A stretch of 64,000 nt of DNA, from positions 434,001-498,000 of the forward strand of contig NZ_FXUT01000001.1 in assembly GCF_900183385.1 (NCBI RefSeq), read 5' to 3'. The notes under the pieces were generated by a model. The model ran no database searches, was not told the DNA's origin, and saw only the letters and a program-made list of their open reading frames with translations. Positions 45,901 through 54,484 of this stretch are shown piece after piece. Position 1 is the first letter of the stretch, and every line of letters begins with the position of its first letter. This DNA is from Listeria costaricensis. GTDB lineage: Bacteria; Bacillota; Bacilli; Lactobacillales; Listeriaceae. Both the position numbers and the translations under genes were made by a program.

Positions 45901-46171
45901 TGGATGCCAAGCTTTTCTCAATCGCATCCATGTCTTTCGTCGTTAATTTATGATCTGCATTGTAAACGGCTATATATTGTTCACCTTTATTATCAGGATC
46001 ATGTTCTTTTTGCATTTCTGTTGCGACAGAAGATGGATAACCATCCGGCAATTTGAGTTCGCCGTTTTCTCGAACCAGATCAGCCATATTTGGCGCTGTA
46101 AGTGTCAAAACGACTGCTAGCGCTATCCATAGAATGACGATCGGCCATCTGAACCGCATCACTTTTTTCAT
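42947..46171 (-). CDS. MMPL/RND-family exporter with long heptad-rich extracellular loop
   Basis: 1074 residues. Membrane helix 1 (residues 8-27), a soluble loop, five helices (about 175-340), a very long second loop (about 375-800), then five more helices (about 855-1040) with the MMPL block IMFGIGTDYCILLMSRFKEEV and its repeat LIALGIDYSIFLMSRFNEYVG. The second loop is full of G/D/Q-rich near-heptad repeats (LDQLETGLNQAADGQDQ, SGLSQFNDALGQLETGL), like YdgH and the Pip/YhgE group. A MarR regulator lies 1 nt upstream, so expression is probably de-repressed by a ligand. Cargo (lipid, drug or other hydrophobic compound) unknown. Confidence 0.9.
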   Translation of the reverse strand: MKKVMRFRWPIVILWIALAVVLTLTAPNMADLVRENGELKLPDGYPSSVATEMQKEHDPDNKGEQYIAVYNADHKLTTKDMDAIEKSLASIEKDKEDLHVTEVLDGFNQPELKDKFISKDGKTVIAALTVDAGDTPVDDIRNDLDKKMQIKGVDSYLTGNALINEDVIQGSEDGLHKTEGITVVFILVVLFLVFRSAIAPFIPLLTVGISYIIAQDIVAFLVNNLGFPVSTYTQIFMVVIMFGIGTDYCILLMSRFKEEVGRGLDIREAVSVTYRTAGKTVIYSGIAVLVAFTTLYFVQFDLYRSAVAVGVGIVVLLLAIYSVVPFFMSILGRHLFWPMSKSIEHKENKLWGFAGNLSFARPFVALLIVAIVIIPPIVLHTGEESFNSLDEISDKYPSKKGFEIVSDSFGAGQVAPTQIYLENDEDMRTSEYIALIEQVSDDLANLKSVDMVMSASRPVGTRVDDIYVKKQADALGAGMGEAGDGISQVKDGLDEAGQQLEAAEPMLGEAVSGVDALQSGTDQTKQGVSALQQGLTQISDGIKSGASGAGELKAGVTTARSELQKLQDGEAQLQSGYVTVQQNLESIANSLDAFSNQETPAIDTSAFENTIAQIENSVNAFVAAHPEMQQDPAFQKLAGDLQKLQTAGSDLKTQLETQVGQQMQAAKTQIDQLNTGISSLSSAMKQLNDQSSQISSGLSQFNDALGQLETGLDQLETGLNQAADGQDQAISQMPQIELALDQIAAGQGELASGFESFSGQIGQLTTGLKSGADGLGQVESGLGTATDLIDAWSKQPYSDSGIYVPDELLQNEDYQKVLDQYISDDGKMTTINVVLKANPYSNEAMNAIDDINDQLDASLKGTKLENANIGIGGMTSMNYDTRDMSTADYHLVVVFVLVSVFITLVILLRSLVMPIYLIASLMLTYLAALGYAEIIFTRIGDYSGLTWATPFFGFVVLIALGIDYSIFLMSRFNEYVGMSVKERMLLSMKKMGGVIFSAVIILGGTFAAMMPAGVLSLLEIATVVLIGLVLYAFIILPLFVPVMVKLFGRGNWWPFVTRKGDYQQDITHGKKEDQ

Positions 46172-46172
46172 A

Positions 46173-46625
46173 TTAAGCTTCCCCCCGCTTTTTTGCTACG
46201 ACCATTTGCGTAATCAATTGATAAAGTCGTAAAAATTCCGTACTTTCTTCTTCACCTAGGATTGCTACCCAGTCCAAAATCAGTTCCTTCATATCCTGCC
46301 CACATTTAAGGGTAAAATCCTTCCCTGCCTGCGTAATTTTAATCAAAATTTCTCGTTTGTCAGCTGAGTTTTTTTCACGTGTAATCCATTTTTTCTCTTC
46401 CAAACGTTTGATTTTGGTGGTCATAGCACTTTTATTTACGTTCATCATGCAAGCAATATCCGTGGCACTCATTGCATCTTGACGGGTAAGTTCGCGTAAA
46501 AGAAAAAACTGCTCAATCGACACTTCACGGTCACGTTTTCGAACACGATCGCTGATTTCCTTGATCGCAAATACATAGGTAGTCTGATAACTGTCAATAA
46601 ATTCATCGATCCATTTTTCTTCCAT
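46173..46625 (-). CDS. MarR-family regulator
   Basis: 150 residues; winged helix with SATDIACMMNVNKSAMTTKIKRLEEKKWI (recognition helix) and the DKREILIKIT wing. Its stop is 1 nt before the MMPL start, so the two form an operon with the regulator first, the usual repressor-plus-exporter arrangement. A promoter with an overlapping palindrome lies upstream, supporting autorepression. Confidence 0.92.
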   Translation of the reverse strand: MEEKWIDEFIDSYQTTYVFAIKEISDRVRKRDREVSIEQFFLLRELTRQDAMSATDIACMMNVNKSAMTTKIKRLEEKKWITREKNSADKREILIKITQAGKDFTLKCGQDMKELILDWVAILGEEESTEFLRLYQLITQMVVAKKRGEA

Positions 46626-46638
46626 TCATTCACCTCCC

Positions 46639-46680
46639 ATACAACATTGTCTATTGTATACCCCCTGTACTAATTTGTAA
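46639..46680 (-). promoter_or_regulatory. marR promoter with overlapping operator
   Basis: Minus strand TTACAA (46680-46675), 16-nt spacer, TACAAT (46658-46653). An inverted repeat ATACAA (46639-46644)/TTGTAT (46654-46659) overlaps the -10 and the start region; GGGAGGTG follows just before ATG. Confidence 0.65.
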
Positions 46681-46737
46681 ACCCGAAAAGGACAAAAAAC
46701 TAAAAAAAGTAAGACGGGCTTTTTCTACGATGCCATC

Positions 46738-47289
46738 TTACTTCTGTCTGCTATATTGAATGAATGCCTTATCTAAAAGTGGGATTAAAATAGGGGCCAA
46801 AATCAGATAAAAAAGAAAATTGCCGCTTGCATGGAGGGTGTCAAACCCCAGTCCGGCCAAATAATAGACCCCAAAATAATCGCCGCCATAAAGCGGTGCC
46901 TGCATTACGGCTTGAATAAACCCATAAAGGTAGCCGCAAAATGCTGCATAAAGGGCCATGACGATCAGTGGAATCTGGGCAAAGCGCGGTCGGATCAGCC
47001 AGGCGGTGATGCCAACAATGACCGCATAGCCGAGAATCTGACCAATTGTCCAGAAACCAAAGCCGAGTAGCAAATTAGATACCAGCATGACCAGTGTCGC
47101 ATGGATCAGGCCATATCGTCCTCCGAGAAGCAGCGTCACGATCAGAACGAGGCTCGTAACAGGTTGCACATTGGGAATAAAAGCAAACACCAGTCGTCCC
47201 GCAACCGTCAGAGCCACCAGTATAGCCATGAGTGTGATACTCTTGCTAGTTGTAATAGGCACGCGACTGTACTGATTCTTAATTTCCAT
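46738..47289 (-). CDS. ECF transporter substrate-binding (S) component
   Basis: 183 residues, five or six membrane helices. The pattern ITLMAILVALTVAGRLVFAFIPNVQPVTSLVLIVTLLLGGRYG is typical of S components (AxxxA-like helix 1 and a proline-rich P-VxP turn). No ATPase or T component is adjacent, so it would use the shared ECF module encoded elsewhere. Its start overlaps the end of a DUF4430 lipoprotein, and that pairing suggests cobalamin or a similar compound as substrate (inference; DUF4430 is related to the transcobalamin C-terminal domain). No cobalamin riboswitch is visible. Confidence 0.85.
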   Translation of the reverse strand: MEIKNQYSRVPITTSKSITLMAILVALTVAGRLVFAFIPNVQPVTSLVLIVTLLLGGRYGLIHATLVMLVSNLLLGFGFWTIGQILGYAVIVGITAWLIRPRFAQIPLIVMALYAAFCGYLYGFIQAVMQAPLYGGDYFGVYYLAGLGFDTLHASGNFLFYLILAPILIPLLDKAFIQYSRQK

Positions 47290-47671
47290 GCAGGTCCCAA
47301 CTTATCTGGTCGCCATCTTTTGGCTGTACGTCTTTCGCCCCTTTGGTAGACATCTCGCCGTTAATTTCAAATAGCCAGTATTCGCCGGCACTTGCATTCT
47401 GCGAGACCCCGTCAATCGAGGTAATAAAACCCTCTTCATCTTCTATGTCAAAATTTTCCTTCATGATTGTATAAAGGCTCATGCCCTGATCTGCTTTAAT
47501 TTTTTTAGTGGCAAGTTGCTCCGCTCCCTGATTCTTTGTGATGTCAATCTGAATTTTAACAGGTGTAGATTCAACTTCTTTTTCCTTATCTGGATGACTG
47601 CTGCACGCGGCGAGCAGGATGAGTCCAAATAGCCCTATTAGCAAGCTTGCTCTCTGTAATCCCCTTTTCAC
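47279..47671 (-). CDS. DUF4430 lipoprotein
   Basis: 130 residues. Signal peptide with lipobox LLAACSSH (lipidated Cys near residue 23), then one DUF4430 domain (VKIQIDITKNQGAEQL, LYTIMKENFDIEDEEGFITSIDGV, YWLFEINGEMSTKGA, GDQISWDL). It would be anchored outside the cell. GTG at 47671 is chosen: AAAGGAG lies 7 nt upstream, while the TTG at 47677 almost touches it. It overlaps the S-component gene by 11 nt. The pair looks like a capture protein plus its uptake component. Confidence 0.85.
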   Translation of the reverse strand: MKRGLQRASLLIGLFGLILLAACSSHPDKEKEVESTPVKIQIDITKNQGAEQLATKKIKADQGMSLYTIMKENFDIEDEEGFITSIDGVSQNASAGEYWLFEINGEMSTKGAKDVQPKDGDQISWDLHGN

Positions 47672-47758
47672 GCCCAAACTCCTTTCGCTTGTCCTTTCTT
47701 TTGTACATGTTCGATGACTTATGTTTAGCGTAACATAGAATCTGTTTTTTGGGCATAA

Positions 47759-47794
47759 AAAAGCAATCTCCTTTGTTGGTGGGAGATTGCTTTT
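47759..47794 (-). terminator. Terminator after the FtsX-type permease gene
   Basis: AAAAGCAATCTCC (47759-47771) pairs with GGAGATTGCTTTT (47782-47794); T-run on the minus strand. Confidence 0.85.
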
Positions 47795-47797
47795 CTA

Positions 47798-50700
47798 TTA
47801 TTCTACTGATTTTAATGCCTCGATCATGTCGATCCGTTTTAGTCGCACATGCATGACCAGCATGACGATCGTAGCAAAGACGAATGTCAGAATGGCCGCA
47901 TACAAGTAGCTGACTGGATAAATACCCGGACTGAACATCATGTTGTCAACTTCTGCTGTCGTGATAACGAATCGGTGCAGGAAGAAGCCGAGGACAAACC
48001 CGACTAAAATGCCGAGGAACGTCAAAATGATATTTTCCCGATAGACGTACATCGTGACTTCTTTTGGATAGAAGCCGAGTACCTTGATCGTCGAAAGTTC
48101 TCGTATTCGTTCTGACACATTGATGTTGGTCAAATTGTAGAGCACGATAAAGGCCAGAATCGCTGCTGAAATTACTAGTACGAGCATGACAACATTCAAG
48201 CTGCTCAGACTCTCATTCAGCATGTCACTGATCGAATTGGAGAATGTGACGGACAGAACGCTGCTATTTTTTGTCAGCTGTTCGGCGAAATGGTCCTGCC
48301 ACTTGCTCGACGTATTATCAAAATTGAGCAGATCCGTATTATAGGACGGCTTTTCGTGGAAGACTTTTTGATAGTAATCTTTCGACATGAATAGATAGTG
48401 CCCGGCATAGTTTTCAGCGATCGCAGAAATTTTGACTTGATAGGTGTCATTACTTGCATCTTTGATCGTGATCGTATCGCCCGGTTTTAGATCGTACAGT
48501 TTGGCGAGTTTTTCCGTGACGACTGCGCCATTATCTCCCAGCTGTTCCTTCTCCCCAGTTTTACGATTATGAAGGGAAATGAAATCTGAAAAATGTTTGG
48601 TCGATTCAGGAACGGCGACTGATACTTGCTGTGTATTCTCGCCTTCTTTCTTTGTATCGAAGGAAGCAAGCGACATTTGCAAGCGTTCTGTAATGTTCGG
48701 ATCCTGCATCAATTTTTCATAATCCTGCTTGGGCGATTTTGTTGCGTTCACATCTTTTGCTACCATGGCGTCGTATTTCATGACATTTCCATATTGCAGT
48801 TTGGCAATGTCACTGATGGAATCACGCAAGCCAAAACCGGTTAGAATCAGTGCCGTACAGCCAGCCACCCCAAGAACGGTCATGAGCATCCGCTGTTTGT
48901 ACCGGAAAATATTCCGTGCGGTCACTTTGTAGGTGAAGCTCATTCGTTTCCAGATGAAAGGCATTCTTTCCAGCAAAATCCGTTTCCCGTTTTTCGGTGC
49001 TTTTGGACGCATCAATGTGGCCGCATTGGCTCGAAGTTCGGCCCGACACGCAACATAGGCGGTCAAAGTCGTACAAATCAGCGCCACAATTAGCGAAATG
49101 ATGCTAAAGCTGAGGTAATAAGACACATCGACCGGTGGCAAGCTGTACATCGTGTTGTTATAGGCATTGTAAATGATTTGCGGGAAGAGCAAATGCCCGA
49201 TAAAAATCCCGCCAATCGTTCCGAGGACACTCGCTGTCGTGCCATATACAAGGAATTTCAGCATGATGTCCCGGTTATCATAGCCAAGCGCTTTCAGTGT
49301 CCCAATTTGTGTCCGTTGCTCTTCTACCATCCGCGTCATTGTCGTCAAGCAGACAAGTCCTGCGATCAAAAAGAAGAAAACGGGGAATACGGTGGACATC
49401 GAATTCAGCCGATCGGCATTTTCTTTGAATTCCGAGTAGCCCGGATTATTCGACCGGTCCAGCACATAGTATTTCGGTTTCTCAAGTTGGTCAAGCTGTT
49501 CCTGCGCTTCCGTAAGCTGTTTCTCACCATCGGCTATTTTTGTTTCACTTTCCGCTTTGGTATCAGCGAATTTAGCGGCATTTTCATCATATGCCTGTTG
49601 GCTTTCTTCTAGCTTGGCATAAGCCGTGTCGAGCTCTGCCTGACCGTTTTTTTGAGCAGTCGCCAGTTCTGCTTTCCCTGTTGCAAGTTGAGCCATACCA
49701 TCCGTATAGGCTTTTTCGCCCGACTGGTATTTCGCTTCCGCTTGTGTCAGTTCGGTTTCTTTTTGCGCAAGCTCGTTACTGGCTGCATCTAGTTCCGCTT
49801 TTTTAGCGTTGAATTCATTTTGCGCGGTTTGATATTGCGCATTCAAACTAGCCGCCGTTTGACTTGCTTTTGTCTGCATTTCTGCGAGGCTCGCCTGTGA
49901 TACCTGTCCTGCGAAAAGAGCATCTAGTGCGGCTGTTCCGCCGCTCGACTGACTGGCTATTTGATACAACTCGGTCTTAAATGCCGGTGAAACATGGATT
50001 TCTCCATCTTGATAGCGGAAGTCCTCTGATTGATTCGCATCGACCACGATGGTTGGATAGCTGCTCAACTGGCTGAGAAAATTGGCATAGGTCTGTGCCC
50101 CGCTAACGGCTGTTCCAAGGGCCGAAAGTTGTGATTCTGCCTCTGAAAGGGCCGACTCGCCGTCTGCCAGTTGTTGTTTGGCATCATCCAGCTGTGTTCG
50201 ACCGCTTTCTAGTGCTGGTTTCGCCTGATCAAGCTCAGTTTTGGCGCTGGCAAGCTGCGATTCTGCCTGGTCTAGTTCCGCCTGACCGTCTGCTATTTTT
50301 TGATCAAAGGTTTTCTTGCCGCTTTCATAGTCGGCCCAGCCTTGATCCAGCTGACTTTTGGCATCATTCAATTGCTTTTCGCCATCTGCCAGTTGCTTCT
50401 TCGCATCATTTAATTTAGCTTCATTTTCCGTGATTTCCTGTTCGCCGTCCTGCTTGATTTCATCCAACCTTTTTTCCGGCTGATCTTTTAGGGCTGCATC
50501 AATTGCTTTCTTATCTTCTTTTACTGTATCTTCGTATTCATCGGAATAGCTTTCTAAATCAGATGTATTTTTAAATAGAATATTCGCGACGGTATAGACA
50601 TCCATATCGAAATCTTTTTCCGGCACGACTGCAATGGCATCCGTCTGTCCTTTTCCGACAGTACTTGTACCGCGCTCTTCCTGCTCGATATACTGCGGAC

Positions 50701-51232
50701 TGGAAACGAATCCGACCACTTTAAATGTGTTATTTTTAAGTGTATCTTCTGGCGCATCACCATTCTTATCGACAAAGCTGACCGTGTCGCCAATTTTGAA
50801 CTTCTCATGCATCTCTTTTGTGTCATCCAGCGCAATTTCGCCTGATTTTTTCGGCAGACGTCCACTTTTCACCACAAATTGATTGACACGGTTGCCGTCT
50901 TTCGTATCGTAGGAATACAGCTTGAAGGCTAGTGGATCACCTTTTAAGAGAAGATCTGCTGTATAGCCCGGCTCCACCGTCTCAACCTGGTCTGCTTGGC
51001 GCAGTTCTTCCAGATCACTATCATCAATGCCATAATTTGACTGAACGGTATAGTCAGCCAAGTGGTTAGCCTTGTAATAATGATCCGCTGTTTTAAGCAT
51101 GTCGGGTCCGGTAGCTTTAATGCCGATAAAAAAGGCGACTCCGAGTAAAATTAGTGCAAAGATCGAGAAAAAGCGACTCTTTGATTTCCAAATTTCCTTG
51201 GTAATATCTTTCCACAATGCTTTTTTCTTCAA
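47798..51232 (-). CDS. Large FtsX-type ABC permease with coiled-coil extracellular domain
   Basis: 1144 residues. One membrane helix near 18-40, a large outside domain, then three helices with FtsX character (about 625-760), a second outside domain and three more helices near the C-terminus (about 1030-1140). Residues 265-610 are a long coiled coil rich in ADGEKQL-, LDQA- and QLADGE-type repeats. Two FtsX cores in one chain fit the class that works as a single-subunit permease with one ATPase; the partner gene is 13 nt upstream. Likely acts on the envelope (lipid, peptide or signalling), not a classical importer. Confidence 0.88.
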   Translation of the reverse strand: MKKKALWKDITKEIWKSKSRFFSIFALILLGVAFFIGIKATGPDMLKTADHYYKANHLADYTVQSNYGIDDSDLEELRQADQVETVEPGYTADLLLKGDPLAFKLYSYDTKDGNRVNQFVVKSGRLPKKSGEIALDDTKEMHEKFKIGDTVSFVDKNGDAPEDTLKNNTFKVVGFVSSPQYIEQEERGTSTVGKGQTDAIAVVPEKDFDMDVYTVANILFKNTSDLESYSDEYEDTVKEDKKAIDAALKDQPEKRLDEIKQDGEQEITENEAKLNDAKKQLADGEKQLNDAKSQLDQGWADYESGKKTFDQKIADGQAELDQAESQLASAKTELDQAKPALESGRTQLDDAKQQLADGESALSEAESQLSALGTAVSGAQTYANFLSQLSSYPTIVVDANQSEDFRYQDGEIHVSPAFKTELYQIASQSSGGTAALDALFAGQVSQASLAEMQTKASQTAASLNAQYQTAQNEFNAKKAELDAASNELAQKETELTQAEAKYQSGEKAYTDGMAQLATGKAELATAQKNGQAELDTAYAKLEESQQAYDENAAKFADTKAESETKIADGEKQLTEAQEQLDQLEKPKYYVLDRSNNPGYSEFKENADRLNSMSTVFPVFFFLIAGLVCLTTMTRMVEEQRTQIGTLKALGYDNRDIMLKFLVYGTTASVLGTIGGIFIGHLLFPQIIYNAYNNTMYSLPPVDVSYYLSFSIISLIVALICTTLTAYVACRAELRANAATLMRPKAPKNGKRILLERMPFIWKRMSFTYKVTARNIFRYKQRMLMTVLGVAGCTALILTGFGLRDSISDIAKLQYGNVMKYDAMVAKDVNATKSPKQDYEKLMQDPNITERLQMSLASFDTKKEGENTQQVSVAVPESTKHFSDFISLHNRKTGEKEQLGDNGAVVTEKLAKLYDLKPGDTITIKDASNDTYQVKISAIAENYAGHYLFMSKDYYQKVFHEKPSYNTDLLNFDNTSSKWQDHFAEQLTKNSSVLSVTFSNSISDMLNESLSSLNVVMLVLVISAAILAFIVLYNLTNINVSERIRELSTIKVLGFYPKEVTMYVYRENIILTFLGILVGFVLGFFLHRFVITTAEVDNMMFSPGIYPVSYLYAAILTFVFATIVMLVMHVRLKRIDMIEALKSVE

Positions 51233-51245
51233 AATGACGGCCTCC

Positions 51246-51947
51246 TTACCATTCGATCACATCAATCGAAACAGGATGGTCATTTTCTTTGATGGAACGG
51301 ACCTTCGCATTATTGATCTCAATCACACGGTCCGCAATGGGCGTGATCGCCGCGTTATGGGTAATGACAATGACGGTGGTGCCGGTATTTCGGCAAGTAT
51401 CCTGCAACAGTTTTAAAACGGCTTTCCCGGTTTCATAGTCAAGTGCCCCAGTCGGTTCATCACAAAGCAGCAATTTCGGCGCTTTTGCTAGTGCGCGCGC
51501 GATGGCGACCCGCTGTTGTTCCCCGCCGGAAAGCTGCGCCGGAAAATTATCCAGCCGATGCCCTAATCCTACTTCCTTTAGTACCTCTTCTGCATCTAGT
51601 GCATTTGGTGAAACTTGTGCCGCTAATTCAACATTTTCTTTCGCAGTCAAGTTTGGCACAAGATTGTAAAATTGAAAAACGAAACCGACATCTGTTCGCC
51701 GATAACCGGTCAATTGTTTGGCGTTGAATTGCGCGATATCTGCTCCGTCAACGATCACCTTGCCCTCGTCGCAGCTATCCATGCCGCCTAGAATATTGAG
51801 CACCGTGGATTTTCCTGCCCCGGAAGGCCCGACAATGACCACGAACTCTCCTTTGCCAATGCTGAAATCGATGCCGTCATTCGCCGTGACAATACTTTCT
51901 CCCATCTGATAACGTTTATACACTTTCTTTAACTCTACGTATGCCAA
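51246..51947 (-). CDS. ABC transporter ATP-binding protein (MacB/LolD type)
   Basis: 233 residues. Walker [10 protein letters not shown] (near 40), Q-loop [10 protein letters not shown], signature [15 protein letters not shown], Walker [13 protein letters not shown] and H-loop VITHN. The DEPTGALD form is typical of the FtsE/LolD/MacB group that pairs with FtsX-type permeases. Cotranscribed with the large permease. Confidence 0.95.
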   Translation of the reverse strand: MAYVELKKVYKRYQMGESIVTANDGIDFSIGKGEFVVIVGPSGAGKSTVLNILGGMDSCDEGKVIVDGADIAQFNAKQLTGYRRTDVGFVFQFYNLVPNLTAKENVELAAQVSPNALDAEEVLKEVGLGHRLDNFPAQLSGGEQQRVAIARALAKAPKLLLCDEPTGALDYETGKAVLKLLQDTCRNTGTTVIVITHNAAITPIADRVIEINNAKVRSIKENDHPVSIDVIEW

Positions 51948-52034
51948 TAGCAGCCCTCATTTTCTTGCTTGTAATTTTGTTTTTGACAAAAGCATATGTT
52001 CATTATAGCACTAATTATTCAGACATGTCAGCGC

Positions 52035-52068
52035 AAAAAAACAGCCGGCAAAATTATCTGCCGACTGT
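52035..52068 (-). terminator. Terminator after pheT
   Basis: ACAGCCGGCA (52041-52050) pairs with TGCCGACTGT (52059-52068) with one mismatch; seven T follow on the minus strand. Confidence 0.85.
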
Positions 52069-52074
52069 TCGTTT

Positions 52075-54483
52075 TTAACGGATGACCGCACCGAAAGCTT
52101 CCTGTAGGGCGTTTGTCACCTGCTCTGTTTGGGCACTAACCTCTTCTTCTACAAGCGTCCGTTCTGGATCTTGATAGGTTAAAGAGTAGGCCATGGATTT
52201 TTTATTTTCGCCAAGTGAATCTCCTTGGAAAATATCAAATAATTTCACGTCCTGTAAAAGTTTGCCGCCGTTTTCGCGAATCACTGTTAGAATGGCCTGA
52301 TGCGCCACGTCTTCCCCAACAACAAACGCAATGTCACGTGTCACTGCTGGATAACGAGGGATCGCCTGATACAAGATCGCTGTTTTTTCCGCTTCAAGCA
52401 ATGCGGCAAAATTCAGTTCAAAGACATAGGTTTCATGCAGATCATAGGCTTTTTCTGTTGCTGGATGAAGGGCGCCTAAATAGCCGATTTCTTTTTCATC
52501 TAGATAAAGGGCTGCCGTGCGTCCCGGATGAAGGTCCGCTTTTTGAGCCGGTTTAAAAGTGACAGGGCTTGTGATGCCGAGCTTTTGAACCAGGCCTTCC
52601 ACGATGCCTTTCAAGATGAAGAAATCAACGGGTTTAGTCGCTTTTTGCCAGTCCGTTTCGGCCCATTCACCTGTGATCAGTCCTGCTAAATGTTCTTCCT
52701 CTTCTGGAAGAGCATCGCCTGTTGTCGCATAGAAAACACTGCCTAGTTCGTAAAGATGAACGTTTTGATTCTTCCGCGCCACATTATACCGCGCTGAATG
52801 CAGCAAGCCTGGTACGATGCTTTGACGCAAATGACTGTGTTCCTCGCTCATTGGCATGGCCAGCTTGACTGCACCTGCTTCTTTCAGCGCCAAATGCCCT
52901 GCTTCTTTTTCGGAAACGAGTGAATATGTGAGTGCTTGCGTAAGACCGGCCCCTTCTAAATAACGGCGAGTCAGGCGGCGAGCAGTTTGACTAGGTGTCA
53001 GTCCTCCTGTTGAAGCAGTGGCTGGCAGGGTTGCCGGAATGTTATCGTACCCATAGATCCGTGCAATTTCTTCCAATAAATCTGCTTCAATCGTAATGTC
53101 CCATCTGCGGGAAGGCACTGTAACCGTGAAAACTTCCCCTTCCACTTGCAGCTCAAAGCCTAACCGCGCAAAAATCTGCTCAATATCAGCCACTTCCAAA
53201 TTGGTCCCCAGCAGGCGATTGATGCGTCCGAGTTCCGTTGAAATCACTTGGCTACCAGTTTCACGATTGTCCGCTTCGACCACACCGCTGATCAGGGTAC
53301 CGCCGCTCAGTTCAGCAATGAGTGCAGCTCCGTGCGCCAATGCTTTTTCCACTTTGAACGCATCGCTACCTTTGTCATAACGAATGCTGGCTTCTGTCCG
53401 CAGTCCCAGTTCACGAGAAGTTTTCCCAATCGATCCAGCGCTGAAAATGGCCCCTTCCAGAAGGACAGCTGTCGTCGCGTCGGTTACTTCCGTTGACGCG
53501 CCGCCCATTACACCGGCAATCGCGATCGGCTCTGTGCCATCTGTAATCAAAGCAGCTCCGCTCGGCAGGTCGCGTTTTTGATCATCAAGTGTCGTCAATG
53601 TTTCGCCTTCTTTTGCCAAGCGAACGACGATTTCTTTCGATGAAATCTTCTCATAGTCAAACGAATGAAGCGGTTGACCGTAAAGCAAATTGATATAGTT
53701 TGTCACGTCGACCACATTGTTATGCGGACGGATGCCAGCTTTCATTAAACGCGTCTGCAGCCAAAGCGGTGATTCCTGAATGGTGATGCCTTCGATTAAT
53801 TTGACCGCATAGTAAGGGGCAGCTTCTGTTGCCTCAACTTTAACGGCTACGCGTCCTTCAATACTGCCGCTTTCGGGTACATCCGGCTGTTCGACCGGTG
53901 CAAAAGTCTGGCCAGTAATCGCTCCGACTTCATGGGCAACACCGATCATGCTGAGCGCATCCGCACGGTTTGGTGTGATCGCCATATCTAAAATGGCATC
54001 ATAGAGTCCCAGCAGTCGAATCGCATCCGCACCAACTGTTGCTTCTTCCGGCAATACAAAAATCCCGTCTTGATAGGCTTTCGGAACAACTTTTCCTTCA
54101 AAGCCTAGTTCCTGAAGTGAACAGATCATCCCTTCGGACACTTCGCCACGCAGCTTGGCCCGTTTAATTTTGAAACCACCAGGAAGCCGCGCCCCCACTT
54201 TCGCCACGATGACTTTTTGACCGGCACGAACATTGGGTGCCCCGCAGATGATTTGAATCGGTTCTTCTTCATCTGTTTGAACTGTCGTTTTATTTAATTT
54301 ATCCGCACTTGGATGTTTTTCACACGTCAAAACTTCCCCTACGACGATTTTTTTCAAAGAAGCATCTAAATGTTCGACGCCTTCGATTTCAATGCCTGTC
54401 CGCGTGATTGCTTCTGCTAAATTTTCCGCATCTAAATCGAGTGTTGGGAAAAATTCTTTGACCCAGTCATAAGATACTAACAT
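52075..54483 (-). CDS. pheT: Phenylalanine-tRNA ligase beta subunit
   Basis: 802 residues, full length: tRNA-binding EMAP-like domain (VVGEVLTCEKHPSADKLNKT), B3/B4 editing domain, B5 domain (RRWDITIEADLLEEIARIYGYDNIP), and the C-terminal anticodon-binding fold (PRYPAVTRDIAFVV). ATG at 54483 with GGAGGGG upstream; a longer frame starts inside pheS. Operon with pheS, under the T-box leader. Confidence 0.97.
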   Translation of the reverse strand: MLVSYDWVKEFFPTLDLDAENLAEAITRTGIEIEGVEHLDASLKKIVVGEVLTCEKHPSADKLNKTTVQTDEEEPIQIICGAPNVRAGQKVIVAKVGARLPGGFKIKRAKLRGEVSEGMICSLQELGFEGKVVPKAYQDGIFVLPEEATVGADAIRLLGLYDAILDMAITPNRADALSMIGVAHEVGAITGQTFAPVEQPDVPESGSIEGRVAVKVEATEAAPYYAVKLIEGITIQESPLWLQTRLMKAGIRPHNNVVDVTNYINLLYGQPLHSFDYEKISSKEIVVRLAKEGETLTTLDDQKRDLPSGAALITDGTEPIAIAGVMGGASTEVTDATTAVLLEGAIFSAGSIGKTSRELGLRTEASIRYDKGSDAFKVEKALAHGAALIAELSGGTLISGVVEADNRETGSQVISTELGRINRLLGTNLEVADIEQIFARLGFELQVEGEVFTVTVPSRRWDITIEADLLEEIARIYGYDNIPATLPATASTGGLTPSQTARRLTRRYLEGAGLTQALTYSLVSEKEAGHLALKEAGAVKLAMPMSEEHSHLRQSIVPGLLHSARYNVARKNQNVHLYELGSVFYATTGDALPEEEEHLAGLITGEWAETDWQKATKPVDFFILKGIVEGLVQKLGITSPVTFKPAQKADLHPGRTAALYLDEKEIGYLGALHPATEKAYDLHETYVFELNFAALLEAEKTAILYQAIPRYPAVTRDIAFVVGEDVAHQAILTVIRENGGKLLQDVKLFDIFQGDSLGENKKSMAYSLTYQDPERTLVEEEVSAQTEQVTNALQEAFGAVIR

Positions 54484-54484
54484 A

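Noticed and set aside
47672-47797. Cobalamin riboswitch ahead of the DUF4430/ECF genes
   Set aside because: The gap is only about 125 nt, includes the terminator of the next gene and lacks a B12-box-like sequence.
49178-49612. 144-codon plus-strand frame opposite the large permease
   Set aside because: Antisense to the coiled-coil part of the permease; no ribosome binding site and no recognisable motif.
50131-50418. Direct-repeat array or CRISPR-like structure in the heptad-rich parts of the 48-51 kb and 43-45 kb genes
   Set aside because: The repetition is at protein level (coiled-coil heptads) with diverged DNA and uneven spacing; there are no spacers and no cas genes.
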